34,598 nucleotides of DNA from Acidobacteriota bacterium (lineage in GTDB: Bacteria > Acidobacteriota > Thermoanaerobaculia > Multivoradales > J023), in contig JAJCXO010000243.1 of NCBI GenBank assembly GCA_029263395.1, positions 1 to 34,598 on the forward strand, in the 5' to 3' direction. Under the pieces are notes generated by a model, which made no database searches, was not told the origin of the DNA, and saw only the letters and a list, made by a program, of their open reading frames with translations. This document shows, piece after piece, positions 16,166 to 24,266 of this stretch; the first letter of the stretch is position 1; each line of letters opens with the position of its first letter. The position numbers and the translations under genes are program-made.

Positions 16166-17578
16166 GTGCCCGATATCGGCAAGAACATCGTTGGGGTGGT
16201 TCTAGGCTGCAACAACTACGAGATCGTTGACCTTGGAGTGATGGTACCCGCGGCGAAAATTCTGCAAACTGCCGTCGAGCAACGGGTGGATGCTATCGGT
16301 CTATCTGGCCTCATTACTCCGTCGCTCGAAGAGATGGAACACGTGGCCAAAGAAATGGAGCGATTGAAGCTAGACCTACCCCTACTGATCGGTGGAGCGA
16401 CAACCTCACGCCAACACACAGCGATCAAAATTGCTCCGCATTACAGCCAAACCACGGTCCATGTGTTGGATGCGTCGCGGGCGGTCGGCGTTGTGGCCAA
16501 GCTGCTGGACTCGGATCAAAAATCAGACTTTGACACCGAGAACCGAGAGTTGCAGGCAGAACTGAGAGAGGTCTACGGACGCCGAACTCGCAAGCCACTG
16601 GTGTCCTATGAGGAGGCTCGTTCCAATCGCCTGAAGATCGATTGGGATGCTGAGACTTTACCTCGTCCTTCTATCCTCGGCCGCCAGGTGGATACAGATC
16701 AGTCGCTGGAAGAGCTAGTGCCCTACATCGATTGGACCTTCTTCTTTACTGCCTGGGAGCTCAAGGGCCGTTTTCCGAAGGTGCTAGATCATCCGCGGTA
16801 CGGGCAGGCTGCGCGGGAGCTCTACGCCAATGCTCAGGCCCTGCTGGAACGCATCGTCAAGGATGGGCTGCTCAGCGCCAAGGCGGCTTGGGGCTTGTGG
16901 CCGGCCCATTCAGAGGACGACGATATTGTGCTGTTCAACGACGAAGCTCGGCAGGACGAGCTCGTCCGGTTCCCAATGCTCAGGCAACAGGAAGCGAAAC
17001 CAGACGATTCGATGCCGCACCGCTCCCTGGCCGACTTTGTGGCTCCGGCCGAGTCAGGGCAGACCGACTTCGTCGGTGCCTTTGCGGTCAACGCCGGCAT
17101 TGGGGTTGATGCGATGGTAGCGCGTTATGAAGCTGACCATGATGACTACAATGCCATCATGACCAAAGCCTTGGCGGATCGCCTAGCTGAGGCTTATGCC
17201 GAGCTGCTACACGAAAGAGTCCGTCGTATCTGGGGATTTGGTCATGACGAGCGGCTCACCAAAGACGATTTGGTTGCAGAACGGTATCGCGGAATCCGAC
17301 CTGCCTTCGGCTATCCAGCATGTCCTGATCACACCCTCAGAGGTGTTCAATGGGACCTGCTCCAGGCTGAAACCCAAGCCGGGCTGCGCTTGACCGAAAC
17401 CTACGCCGCAGTGCCAACTGCTGCCGCCAGCGGGATTTACCTGGCACACCCCCAGGCTCGCTACTTCGCCGTTGGGCGCTTGGGGCGGGATCAAGTTGTA
17501 TCCTACGCCGAGCGCACTGGCATGAGCCTCCAAGAGGCCGAACGCTGGCTCAAGCCCAACTTGGGGTATGAGCCTTAG
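16166..17578 (+). CDS. metH: methionine synthase MetH, C-terminal part (B12-binding and reactivation domains)
   Basis: In the same frame as the N-terminal part, two codons after the amber stop. A GTG at 16166 offers a restart but has no clear ribosome site. It opens with VPDIGKNIVGVVLGCNNYEI, where normal MetH has VHDIGKN: the His that ligates cobalt is Pro (CCC). The rest of the B12 domain is intact (LSGLITPSLEEM, LLIGGATTSRQHTA). The AdoMet-dependent reactivation domain follows, with RGIRPAFGYPACPDHT near the end (RPAPGYPA in E. coli MetH). Joined, the two parts give a normal MetH of about 1,230 residues. Preservation of everything else points to a very recent lesion or a sequence error. 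It ends in TAG. Confidence 0.85.
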   Translation: MPDIGKNIVGVVLGCNNYEIVDLGVMVPAAKILQTAVEQRVDAIGLSGLITPSLEEMEHVAKEMERLKLDLPLLIGGATTSRQHTAIKIAPHYSQTTVHVLDASRAVGVVAKLLDSDQKSDFDTENRELQAELREVYGRRTRKPLVSYEEARSNRLKIDWDAETLPRPSILGRQVDTDQSLEELVPYIDWTFFFTAWELKGRFPKVLDHPRYGQAARELYANAQALLERIVKDGLLSAKAAWGLWPAHSEDDDIVLFNDEARQDELVRFPMLRQQEAKPDDSMPHRSLADFVAPAESGQTDFVGAFAVNAGIGVDAMVARYEADHDDYNAIMTKALADRLAEAYAELLHERVRRIWGFGHDERLTKDDLVAERYRGIRPAFGYPACPDHTLRGVQWDLLQAETQAGLRLTETYAAVPTAAASGIYLAHPQARYFAVGRLGRDQVVSYAERTGMSLQEAERWLKPNLGYEP

Positions 17579-17586
17579 GTTCGACG

Positions 17587-17615
17587 CTGGACGGCTTATA
17601 GACTGGACGGCTTAT
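17587..17615 (+). repeat. 13-bp direct duplication after metH
   Basis: CTGGACGGCTTAT occurs at 17587-17599 and 17603-17615 (period 16) in the short gap between the convergent metH and STAS genes. Confidence 0.7.
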
Positions 17616-17647
17616 TGATGTGATCGAGTCGAGGTTGCAGCGAAGGC

Positions 17648-17995
17648 TCAGCCTCGGAAGCTCGCCACCGCGTCGATCGGGTCATCGAAGGTCTCGAAGA
17701 CGCCGATGAGACGTGTCATCTCAAGAACTTCTTGAACCTTGTCCTCCACGTGCAGTAGCTTGACCGTGGCTCCCGCGCTCAACGCACTAGCCCGCACTCG
17801 AACCAACTCACCAAGGCCAGATGAATCCATCATCTTGACCCCCTGTAGGTTGATCAAGATCTTCTTGTCTCCACCTTCCAGGAGATCGCTGATCTCTTCT
17901 CTTAGCTGGACATCTCCTTCGCCGATCGTCAGCTTTCCTACGAGTTCGACGGTGGTGACTCCCTCTTCGGAGTCACGATGGGTGGTGATCTTCAT
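17648..17995 (-). CDS. STAS-domain anti-sigma factor antagonist
   Basis: A 115-aa single STAS domain of the SpoIIAA/RsbV type. Such proteins bind an anti-sigma kinase when unphosphorylated and so free a sigma factor or other partner. The motif MMDSSGLGELV carries Ser58, the expected phosphorylation site. Length is normal. The ATG follows AGGGAG about 10 bp upstream. A TACAAT that could be a -10 box lies in the 154-bp gap upstream. No anti-sigma kinase or PP2C phosphatase is adjacent, though a GAF protein and a histidine-kinase hybrid lie nearby. Confidence 0.9.
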   Translation of the reverse strand: MKITTHRDSEEGVTTVELVGKLTIGEGDVQLREEISDLLEGGDKKILINLQGVKMMDSSGLGELVRVRASALSAGATVKLLHVEDKVQEVLEMTRLIGVFETFDDPIDAVASFRG

Positions 17996-18149
17996 GCTCG
18001 ACGTTCTCCCTAGGTTGTTCGGTTGATCGCTGGCTCACGACCCGACCTGGGTTCAAGACTCTTGATTTCTGACTATTGTAGCCGGTTTCGGAATCCGGAT
18101 GTTTCGATAGCTTGGCTTCTGCCCTTCTGCTCAGCCGATTCTACCAACC

Positions 18150-18713
18150 TCAATGCCCTCGTTCGCGGATCCACGTTCGTTCGATAAACGGTGCGAACAC
18201 GCGACAGCACTTCTCGAGATTCGCGACATCTCTAGCCTGAAAGTTAGCAGACGGCCCCTGGCTCTCCTGGCCAGCACGACTGACCTCAATGACTCCGATC
18301 ACTTCACCGGTTGCACCCATCAGGGGCGAGGCGATCATCTTCTCGATCGACCGCACGGTGCCGGACGGATCCGGAATACGCTCAAAAAAGTCCTTATGAG
18401 GCTCCTGAGGTACGCTGTTTTCGAGCAGTGCTTGCTTCTTCGTGACAACTTGGCCGGCAAAACTTTTTCCGTCGACCGGCAGGACGTTACCCAGTGCAAG
18501 ATGTTCCGGGTAAGCGAAGATCAACTGTCCGAGGTCTCCATCGACCATCAGGATTGCTGTTTGACCATTCCGGTCCACCCCTCCAAGAGCGGCTGAGAGA
18601 AATTCTCCTGCCAACCGCAACACACGCCGCGACTTCTCGTGTGCAGGGTAGCGCTCACCAGCAGCAACAACTGCTTTCATCTCCTCTATGACGTCTTTAA
18701 GCTTGACAGCCAT
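18150..18713 (-). CDS. GAF-domain protein
   Basis: A 187-aa soluble protein made almost wholly of one GAF domain (about residues 25-180), a small-molecule or redox sensing fold. Typical late features are SIEKMIASPLMGATGEVIGVIEVSR, cited here as the block around residues 123-147, and the central segment GKSFAGQVVTKKQALL. A Cys pair (EKCCRVF) lies near the C-terminus. There is no output domain, so it must act through a partner; the adjacent STAS and GGDEF genes are candidates. The ATG has GAGGA about 8 bp upstream. It is transcribed away from the GGDEF gene across a region with a perfect inverted repeat. Confidence 0.85.
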   Translation of the reverse strand: MAVKLKDVIEEMKAVVAAGERYPAHEKSRRVLRLAGEFLSAALGGVDRNGQTAILMVDGDLGQLIFAYPEHLALGNVLPVDGKSFAGQVVTKKQALLENSVPQEPHKDFFERIPDPSGTVRSIEKMIASPLMGATGEVIGVIEVSRAGQESQGPSANFQARDVANLEKCCRVFAPFIERTWIRERGH

Positions 18714-18755
18714 CCAGTGTCCTCATTGCCTGGAATCTGGCGCCCAGGCCCTCGC

Positions 18756-18794
18756 ATTGTTCGAAAGGCATCACTATTCTACCTTTCGAACAAT
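18756..18794. promoter_or_regulatory. perfect 13-bp inverted repeat between divergent signalling genes
   Basis: ATTGTTCGAAAGG (18756-18768) and CCTTTCGAACAAT (18782-18794) pair perfectly across a 13-bp spacer. The element lies between the starts of the GAF gene (18713, minus) and the GGDEF gene (18880, plus), where a shared operator is expected. As RNA it would be a strong hairpin in the leader of either gene. Confidence 0.6.
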
Positions 18795-18879
18795 TCAGAT
18801 TCCATAGCCGAAAGTCTCCCTCCAAAGGAGAGATGGTCCAAGCATCTGCTACCATCCGTTGATCTCAGAGACCTGATCC

Positions 18880-19905
18880 ATGAGTTCAAGCGAGTCTTCT
18901 TACGAAGCGATCCCTTTCAACGGCTTTACAGCTGAGGAAGTGGCGGCGATTTGTACAGCCGGCAAACTTCGACAGTGCGAAGCCGGTGATGTGCTCTTCC
19001 GTCGCGATGAGTATGGCGACAGCATGTTCGTCTTGGAGGAAGGTGAGGTTGAGTTGAACTTCGCCAACGAGGTCTCCAGCAAATCGCTGTGCTCGAATGC
19101 AGTGTTCGGCGAGCTCGCATTTGTTACTGGCCGGCATCTCAGAACAGCAACTGCCCGCGCCAAAACACACTGCACTTTGCGAGTGATCGACGAAACGGCG
19201 TTCGAGCGGCTGTACCAATCTCAACCTCGTCTATTGGTTCGCCTTCTTCGCCATACGTGCGGTTATCTTCTGGCCTCTGAGCATCGGTTGATCGGCAGTT
19301 TGAGGCGAAAGAATCGTGAGCTCCAAAGCACCTTGGACTACCTTAGAAGAACTCGCGAGGAGGTTGACTACCAGGAACTGCTGGCAAACACGGACGAGCT
19401 GACTGGCCTCTACAATCGTCGGTGCCTCAATCAACAGCTGGACAAGTTCATCGATCGAGCTCACGCAACCGGCACTGGTTTGGCTCTCATCCTGGTAGAT
19501 GTAGACAAGTTCAAAGACGTCAACGATACGTTTGGGCACGCTGCCGGTGACGAGGTGTTGCAGGGACTCGCTGCGATCATTACCGAATGTGTCCGGACCA
19601 GCGATCTTCCGTGTCGTTTCGGTGGTGACGAGTTCGCAATTGTCCTAACAGAGATAGAGCCCGATCGCGCAGTCGCTCGGGCCGAGAGCATCCGTCGAAA
19701 TGCGCAGGCGGCACGCCTCGTACCGGACCACGTCAAGATCGAAGTCTGTACCAGTATTGGAGGAGCTATGTTACGCCCGAGGGAGAATGCCTCCGAGTTG
19801 TTCGAGCGCGCTGATCAAGAGCTCTACCGGTCTAAGAAACTGGGGCGTAACCGGGTTTGCTGGCAAGGGCAGGAGATCCAACACCTGTCGAAGACTGGCC
19901 TATGA
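18880..19905 (+). CDS. cyclic-nucleotide-binding-domain diguanylate cyclase
   Basis: A 341-aa cytoplasmic protein. Residues of about 12-125 form a cNMP-binding (Crp-like) beta barrel (GDVLFRRDEYGDSMFVLEEG, FGELAFVTGRHLRTATARA). A helical linker at about 130-165 leads to a GGDEF domain (170-330) that makes c-di-GMP from GTP. The active-site motif GGDEF is at 248-252. RTSD five residues before it forms a product-inhibition I-site, so the enzyme should be active and feedback-controlled. In the barrel the phosphate-binding Arg pattern is R-T-A-T-A after GRHL, compatible with nucleotide binding but not proof of it. The FHA kinase gene starts 13 bp downstream, so the two are likely one operon. Confidence 0.93.
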   Translation: MSSSESSYEAIPFNGFTAEEVAAICTAGKLRQCEAGDVLFRRDEYGDSMFVLEEGEVELNFANEVSSKSLCSNAVFGELAFVTGRHLRTATARAKTHCTLRVIDETAFERLYQSQPRLLVRLLRHTCGYLLASEHRLIGSLRRKNRELQSTLDYLRRTREEVDYQELLANTDELTGLYNRRCLNQQLDKFIDRAHATGTGLALILVDVDKFKDVNDTFGHAAGDEVLQGLAAIITECVRTSDLPCRFGGDEFAIVLTEIEPDRAVARAESIRRNAQAARLVPDHVKIEVCTSIGGAMLRPRENASELFERADQELYRSKKLGRNRVCWQGQEIQHLSKTGL

Positions 19906-19918
19906 GTACATCCTCGAG

Positions 19919-21676
19919 ATGAAATTCATCGCATACGAGAAGTCACGCGAGTGTTCTCGCGTCTCCTGGGCTGGCAAGCAGTTGATCATCGGCCGCCGCG
20001 AAGATGCCGACATCCAGCTCAACGAGCCCACCATGTCGGGGATTCATGCAAAAATTTTTGCAGGCACAGACGGTATCAGGATCCGAGACCTGAACAGTTT
20101 GAATGGTACACAAGTCAACGGAACGCGGATTATCGAGTCACTCCTGCGAGATGGCGACCGGGTAAAAATTGGCCGTGCGACAATCTTGGTGTCAGGGCCT
20201 GCCGCTGCCGGATTCGGAGACGATTCGACTCAGGAGGTCGCGGCGCCGCACGATGTGAGCTCGGTTGTAAACATCGCTCAGGACAATTCTCTGCAGAGTG
20301 CACAAACCCTCACCATCAACCTCGACGAGCTTCGGCAGGACCCTGGCCTGCAGCTCGCTGAAGATCATTACATCTTACTTCTTCGTAATCTCTTCGAAGC
20401 ACTGCAACAAGCCTCGGATCGAGATCAAGTCCTGCTCAAGGTTCGCGATGTCTTGAATCGCGCTTTTCAGCGCGCTCGCATCTTTATTCTTCGCCAGACG
20501 GCTGACGGTTGGCAGGATGCCGATGCGATCTCGACTCCCCTACCGAGTTTGACCTTTGCGGCCGAGGCCGCCCACAGCAACAGCGCAATTCTTGCCAGCT
20601 CATTGTCGGAAGACCAGCGTTTCTCGAGTTCTGTAAGTGCACGAATCTCAGGTATCGAAACTGCTATCGCTGCGCCAGTTAGTTGTGAAGGCGCGCCCGT
20701 CGCCGTGTTGTACGTTGATCGTCTAGGCTTACCGCCATTCACTCGCAGAGACCTCAACATTCTAGGCATCGCCGCCAATCACATCTCCGCTGTGCTCGAA
20801 AACGTCTCGCGGTTTGACGCCCTCAGGAGAACGAACAGAGAGCTTCTAGAGGCGCGAGAAGGGCTTGCCGAACTCAATCGGAACCTCGAGCAGCTGGTGC
20901 AAGATCGAACTGCCGAGATTCGGCGCCAAGCCGAACAGATCGGTAACTTGGCAGAAGCCAAAGACGAGCTGCTCGGAATTGCAGCACATGACATCAGAGG
21001 CCCCCTTACCGTCATTCAAGGTACAAGCGAACTTCTCAGATTGCGGTCCGGCAACATCGACCCTGAAACGCTGACTCGAAGTCTCGATCTGATGTATGAC
21101 GCCTGCCGCGGTCTAGGCCAACTCCTCAGCGAGCTGCTCGATGCCAAAGCCATTGAAACCGGACGGATCACCCTTCGAAAGATGCGTACCAAGGTCAAAA
21201 GTCTCTTGGAGGAAGCGCTGCCAGTAGCCCGCCTCGCAGCGGAAGACAAGCGAATATCTCTTGATGTCGAGGTTCCGGAGACACTAGAACTCGAAGCAGA
21301 CCCGCAACGCCTTGGACAGGCCCTTACAAATCTGGTGCTGAACGCTGTCAAATTTTCTGACAAGGGAACTCGCATTGTGCTGCGAGGTCTTGTCCACTCC
21401 GAAACTGAGACACGTATCGAGGTAGAAGACCAGGGGATCGGAATACCAGAAGAAGAACTGGTCGGTATCTTCGGTACTTTCGAGCAAGGCAAAGCGGGAC
21501 AGGAGGCCGGCGGTAGTGGCCTTGGCTTGATGATTGCTCGTCGCCTAGTCGAACTCCACGGAGGCTCGCTGGCAGTGGAAAGTCAGGTCGGAGTCGGCTC
21601 TCGGTTCATTCTGACGCTACCAGCGGTGTCTCCGGTCCAAACAGTTGCTCGAAGCCCGAGTTTGCGGAAAGACTAA
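19919..21676 (+). CDS. FHA-GAF hybrid sensor histidine kinase
   Basis: About 585 aa from the ATG at 19919 (the frame is open upstream inside the GGDEF gene). An N-terminal FHA domain (1-95; GRREDADIQL, SGIHAKI, LNSLNGTQVNG) should bind a phosphothreonine partner. A GAF domain follows (about 140-300), then a coiled coil. The HisKA H-box is GIAAHDIRGPL with His357. The ATPase domain has N-box NLVLNAVKFS, G1 DQGIGIPEEE and G2 GSGLGLMIARRLVELHGG. It has no membrane segment and no receiver domain, and no response regulator gene lies nearby. FHA on a histidine kinase suggests cross-talk with Ser/Thr kinase signalling. It lies 13 bp after the GGDEF gene and converges, 6 bp apart, with the next one. 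Confidence 0.92.
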   Translation: MKFIAYEKSRECSRVSWAGKQLIIGRREDADIQLNEPTMSGIHAKIFAGTDGIRIRDLNSLNGTQVNGTRIIESLLRDGDRVKIGRATILVSGPAAAGFGDDSTQEVAAPHDVSSVVNIAQDNSLQSAQTLTINLDELRQDPGLQLAEDHYILLLRNLFEALQQASDRDQVLLKVRDVLNRAFQRARIFILRQTADGWQDADAISTPLPSLTFAAEAAHSNSAILASSLSEDQRFSSSVSARISGIETAIAAPVSCEGAPVAVLYVDRLGLPPFTRRDLNILGIAANHISAVLENVSRFDALRRTNRELLEAREGLAELNRNLEQLVQDRTAEIRRQAEQIGNLAEAKDELLGIAAHDIRGPLTVIQGTSELLRLRSGNIDPETLTRSLDLMYDACRGLGQLLSELLDAKAIETGRITLRKMRTKVKSLLEEALPVARLAAEDKRISLDVEVPETLELEADPQRLGQALTNLVLNAVKFSDKGTRIVLRGLVHSETETRIEVEDQGIGIPEEELVGIFGTFEQGKAGQEAGGSGLGLMIARRLVELHGGSLAVESQVGVGSRFILTLPAVSPVQTVARSPSLRKD

Positions 21677-21682
21677 CCGTCC

Positions 21683-23209
21683 TCAGTTGCGGTGCACCAT
21701 CAGCCAAAGCCCTGAATAGCCGCGCATCATTCGCATCTTGAGAATCTGTAAGGCGCGGGCTTCAAGACCGTCGCTACTCAGAACGGCTTGCTCGATTCGA
21801 TGCTCGAAACGACGCAAGAATAGGTCTCCAAATCTAACCGTCTGTCGGGACTTGGCGTACACCGGCGCCTCGCGGGTTGCGGCAGTGTCGTCCAGAATGC
21901 TCTTGATCTCTTCTACTTGTTGCTCGATCAGTGCTCGCAAAGCTGCTGCACGGAGTACAAACTGTTCAAGGCTACGATCGCACGTCCCTCCGCCGTACAA
22001 TCGACGGTAAGCAACCACTTCGCGGGGGCCCAAACCGAGCGCAAAGATCTCCGGTTGCAGAGCAACTTTTTTAGGATCGATTGTAGGATTCGTGTCATCG
22101 AGAGCAGACACAATCGCTTGAAAATTCTCCTCGACGTACTCCTCTTCAATGCTGGAGTCGAATATGGGTACCGCGCCGGTCTCTGGATCCCGGATTTCGG
22201 GTGGCGGCACCAAGGTATCCGCCGTTGTAGAGGAATCCTGTTTGAGTTTAGGGACTAGCTCTCGAACCCTCTCCCGTAACTCTGCCAGCTCCGCCACTCG
22301 AATATTCTCTCCCTGCAGCTGGTCTTCAAAGCGCTCGACAGCAATACGGAACTCAGAAAGCTCTTCACCGAGCTGAATATCTACTGGCACTTCCCTCTCG
22401 AGTTCGAAGACTTGCTGGTACTCAGCGATGATTCTCTGTTCATCTCGTCTGTAGAGCTGCTGGATGTGGTTCTTCATCACTAGATTGGTCTCTAGGACCG
22501 AATACCAGATCCGAGGTTGAAAAAACAGATCACCAAGACTGTGCTTGAGTTCACGGTAACGCTGGATCAAACTGTGTTGATGGAGTTCATCAATCGAATC
22601 GATCGAACGGATCTCGAGCTCTAGCGACTTGATTTCCCGGCACCACGCATCGACATCTTGCTCATCCAGAGAACCAACTTTGAGTGCTGCCCAGAAGCCC
22701 TGAGCCATCTCGCGAAGCTGCGTTCGATCTCTGAGCATGAAGGCAACGCGACTATCGTTGTACTCCTCTGCAACTTTTGTCGACAAAAAATCTGCTTTAT
22801 CTAGATGGTCGGTACTCCAACCATCCGCTCGAGAGTAGATGTAGAACTTGACGAGCTGGGTTAGAATATTGTCATCAAAATTCTTGACCCTCTGGAAGAA
22901 TTGTCGCAGTTGTCCCGGCGATACCTGCTGATCGACTGCAAGCAGATCTTGAATTAGAGGTTGGAGTTGGCTGGCAACTCGGTCCAGTTGCACGCTTGCA
23001 GCTTCGGCCGATGTCTCGGATAGATTCTCCGAGACCTGTTTCAAGTCTCCGTAGACCGTTTGAAAGTCCGCTGGGTGGTCTATCGGTGGGATTTCGGCAA
23101 AGACTTTTCGCAATCCTTGGATAAACTGATGGAAGGTCCAAGCAGATTTGAACGTGTTGGAAACAGTGATGTAGCGTCGATGGACGCGATTCAGATCCTG
23201 AGCAGACAT
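21683..23209 (-). CDS. 508-aa helical protein of unknown function
   Basis: A long cytoplasmic protein, almost entirely helical in appearance, with heptad-like stretches (for example ELSEFRIAVERFEDQLQ and RVAELAELRERVRELVPKLK). An acidic, Pro-containing linker lies around residues 330-370 (PPPEIRDPETGAVP), and a conserved-looking C-terminal domain ends in MRGYSGLWLMVHRN. Tryptophans are frequent in the first half. No catalytic motif, signal peptide or membrane segment is seen. The ATG is at 23209. It is divergent from hpt and convergent with the FHA kinase gene. I do not recognise the family; the neighbourhood hints at a scaffold or partner role in signalling, but that is a guess. Confidence 0.75.
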   Translation of the reverse strand: MSAQDLNRVHRRYITVSNTFKSAWTFHQFIQGLRKVFAEIPPIDHPADFQTVYGDLKQVSENLSETSAEAASVQLDRVASQLQPLIQDLLAVDQQVSPGQLRQFFQRVKNFDDNILTQLVKFYIYSRADGWSTDHLDKADFLSTKVAEEYNDSRVAFMLRDRTQLREMAQGFWAALKVGSLDEQDVDAWCREIKSLELEIRSIDSIDELHQHSLIQRYRELKHSLGDLFFQPRIWYSVLETNLVMKNHIQQLYRRDEQRIIAEYQQVFELEREVPVDIQLGEELSEFRIAVERFEDQLQGENIRVAELAELRERVRELVPKLKQDSSTTADTLVPPPEIRDPETGAVPIFDSSIEEEYVEENFQAIVSALDDTNPTIDPKKVALQPEIFALGLGPREVVAYRRLYGGGTCDRSLEQFVLRAAALRALIEQQVEEIKSILDDTAATREAPVYAKSRQTVRFGDLFLRRFEHRIEQAVLSSDGLEARALQILKMRMMRGYSGLWLMVHRN

Positions 23210-23289
23210 CCTGACCTCGAGTCTGGGGTCACTAGACCCACTGAAGTTGGAAGCGCATCTGAAGAAGCCATGGAGAGCTATTCTAAGCT

Positions 23290-23832
23290 ATGAATATAAC
23301 AAAGCGAGTCTCAAAACCACGAGTGCTGATCAGCGAGCAAGATCTTCAACGTAGAGTCACAGAGCTGGCGAAGGAGATCGACAGCGACTATGCCGACACT
23401 ACCCGGTTGGTCGCGATCGGTGTCTTGAAGGGCTCAGTGTTCTTCATGGTCGATCTGTTGAAGCAAGTGCATGTACCTGTGCAGGTCGATTTCTTCCAGA
23501 CCTCTTCGTATGGTGAAGGGACTTCTCCAGGAGAGGTCCGCATCCGCAAAGACATCGACCTTTCGATACGCGGTGCTGATGTCCTTTTGATCGAAGATAT
23601 CGTAGATACCGGTTTCACTCTCCGCACGATACTTGATCTGCTTCGGTTTAGGGGCGCCCGCAGCGTGAAGCTCTGCGCCTTGCTCGACAAGGTTAGCCGC
23701 CGTCAAGTCGAAGTGCCCATCGACTATCGCGGATTCGAGATAGATGACCACTTCGTTATCGGCTACGGTCTCGATCTAGCCGACTACTACAGGAATTTGC
23801 CCTACATCGGAATCTACGAAGGTGATACATGA
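23290..23832 (+). CDS. hpt: hypoxanthine phosphoribosyltransferase
   Basis: A 180-aa purine-salvage enzyme that joins hypoxanthine or guanine to PRPP, giving IMP or GMP. The PRPP-binding loop is LLIEDIVDTGFTL (about residues 99-111). The flexible-loop region SSYGEGTSPGEVRI and the purine-recognition end DHFVIGYGLDLADYYRNLPYI, here about residues 154-174, are all typical. Length is normal. The last bases ATGA overlap the start of ridA, so the pair is translationally coupled. Confidence 0.95.
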   Translation: MNITKRVSKPRVLISEQDLQRRVTELAKEIDSDYADTTRLVAIGVLKGSVFFMVDLLKQVHVPVQVDFFQTSSYGEGTSPGEVRIRKDIDLSIRGADVLLIEDIVDTGFTLRTILDLLRFRGARSVKLCALLDKVSRRQVEVPIDYRGFEIDDHFVIGYGLDLADYYRNLPYIGIYEGDT

Positions 23833-24209
23833 AGACCTGCCATACCAACGATGCTCCTGAAGCCATCGGTCCCTACTCACAAGCAGTCGTCACCGGCCGC
23901 TGGGTCTACACCTCCGGTCAAATTGCACTCGATCCTGCAACGGGTGAGCTGGTCGAGGGAGGATTCGAAGCGCAGGCCCATCGCGTGATGGATAATCTAA
24001 GGGCCGTGCTGGCAAGTACAGGCTGTACCTTTCAGAACGTCATCAAGGCGAACATCTTCGTAGCAGATCTCGCTAATTTCCCGGTGCTGAACAAGATTTA
24101 CGGAGATGCCTTGGGAGATCATCGGCCCGCACGCTCTACAGTCGAAGTCGCAGCGTTGCCCAAGGGAGCTCTCGTCGAGATCGATCTGGTAGCGCGTATC
24201 GCGGAGTAA
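23829..24209 (+). CDS. ridA: RidA-family enamine/imine deaminase
   Basis: A 126-aa protein of the YjgF/YER057c/UK114 family that hydrolyses reactive enamines and imines (such as 2-aminoacrylate) released by PLP enzymes. Family marks are AIGPYSQAVVTG at the N-terminus, YTSGQIALDPATGELV, and the active-site Arg in RPARSTVEVAALPKGALVEID near the C-terminus. The Glu next to the terminal ARIAE is typical too. It overlaps hpt by 4 bp. Its 3' end runs into a short tandem repeat. Confidence 0.95.
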   Translation: MKTCHTNDAPEAIGPYSQAVVTGRWVYTSGQIALDPATGELVEGGFEAQAHRVMDNLRAVLASTGCTFQNVIKANIFVADLANFPVLNKIYGDALGDHRPARSTVEVAALPKGALVEIDLVARIAE

Positions 24210-24264
24210 CCGCGTATCGTGCCGAGTAACTGCGTGTCGCGTGTAACCGCGTATCGTCGGGTAC
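24193..24264 (+). repeat. four degenerate 17-20-bp repeats over the ridA 3' end
   Basis: Units of the form CGCGTATCG-(n)-GTAAC start at 24193, 24211, 24231 and 24248. The first contains the ridA stop codon (TAA at 24207-24209). The array fills the whole gap to the convergent gene. Confidence 0.65.
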
Positions 24265-24266
24265 AG

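Noticed and set aside
18831-18863. Leader peptide gene ATG GTC CAA ... TGA before the GGDEF gene
   Set aside because: The AGGAGAG is only about two bases from the ATG, too close for normal initiation, and the peptide has no telling residues.
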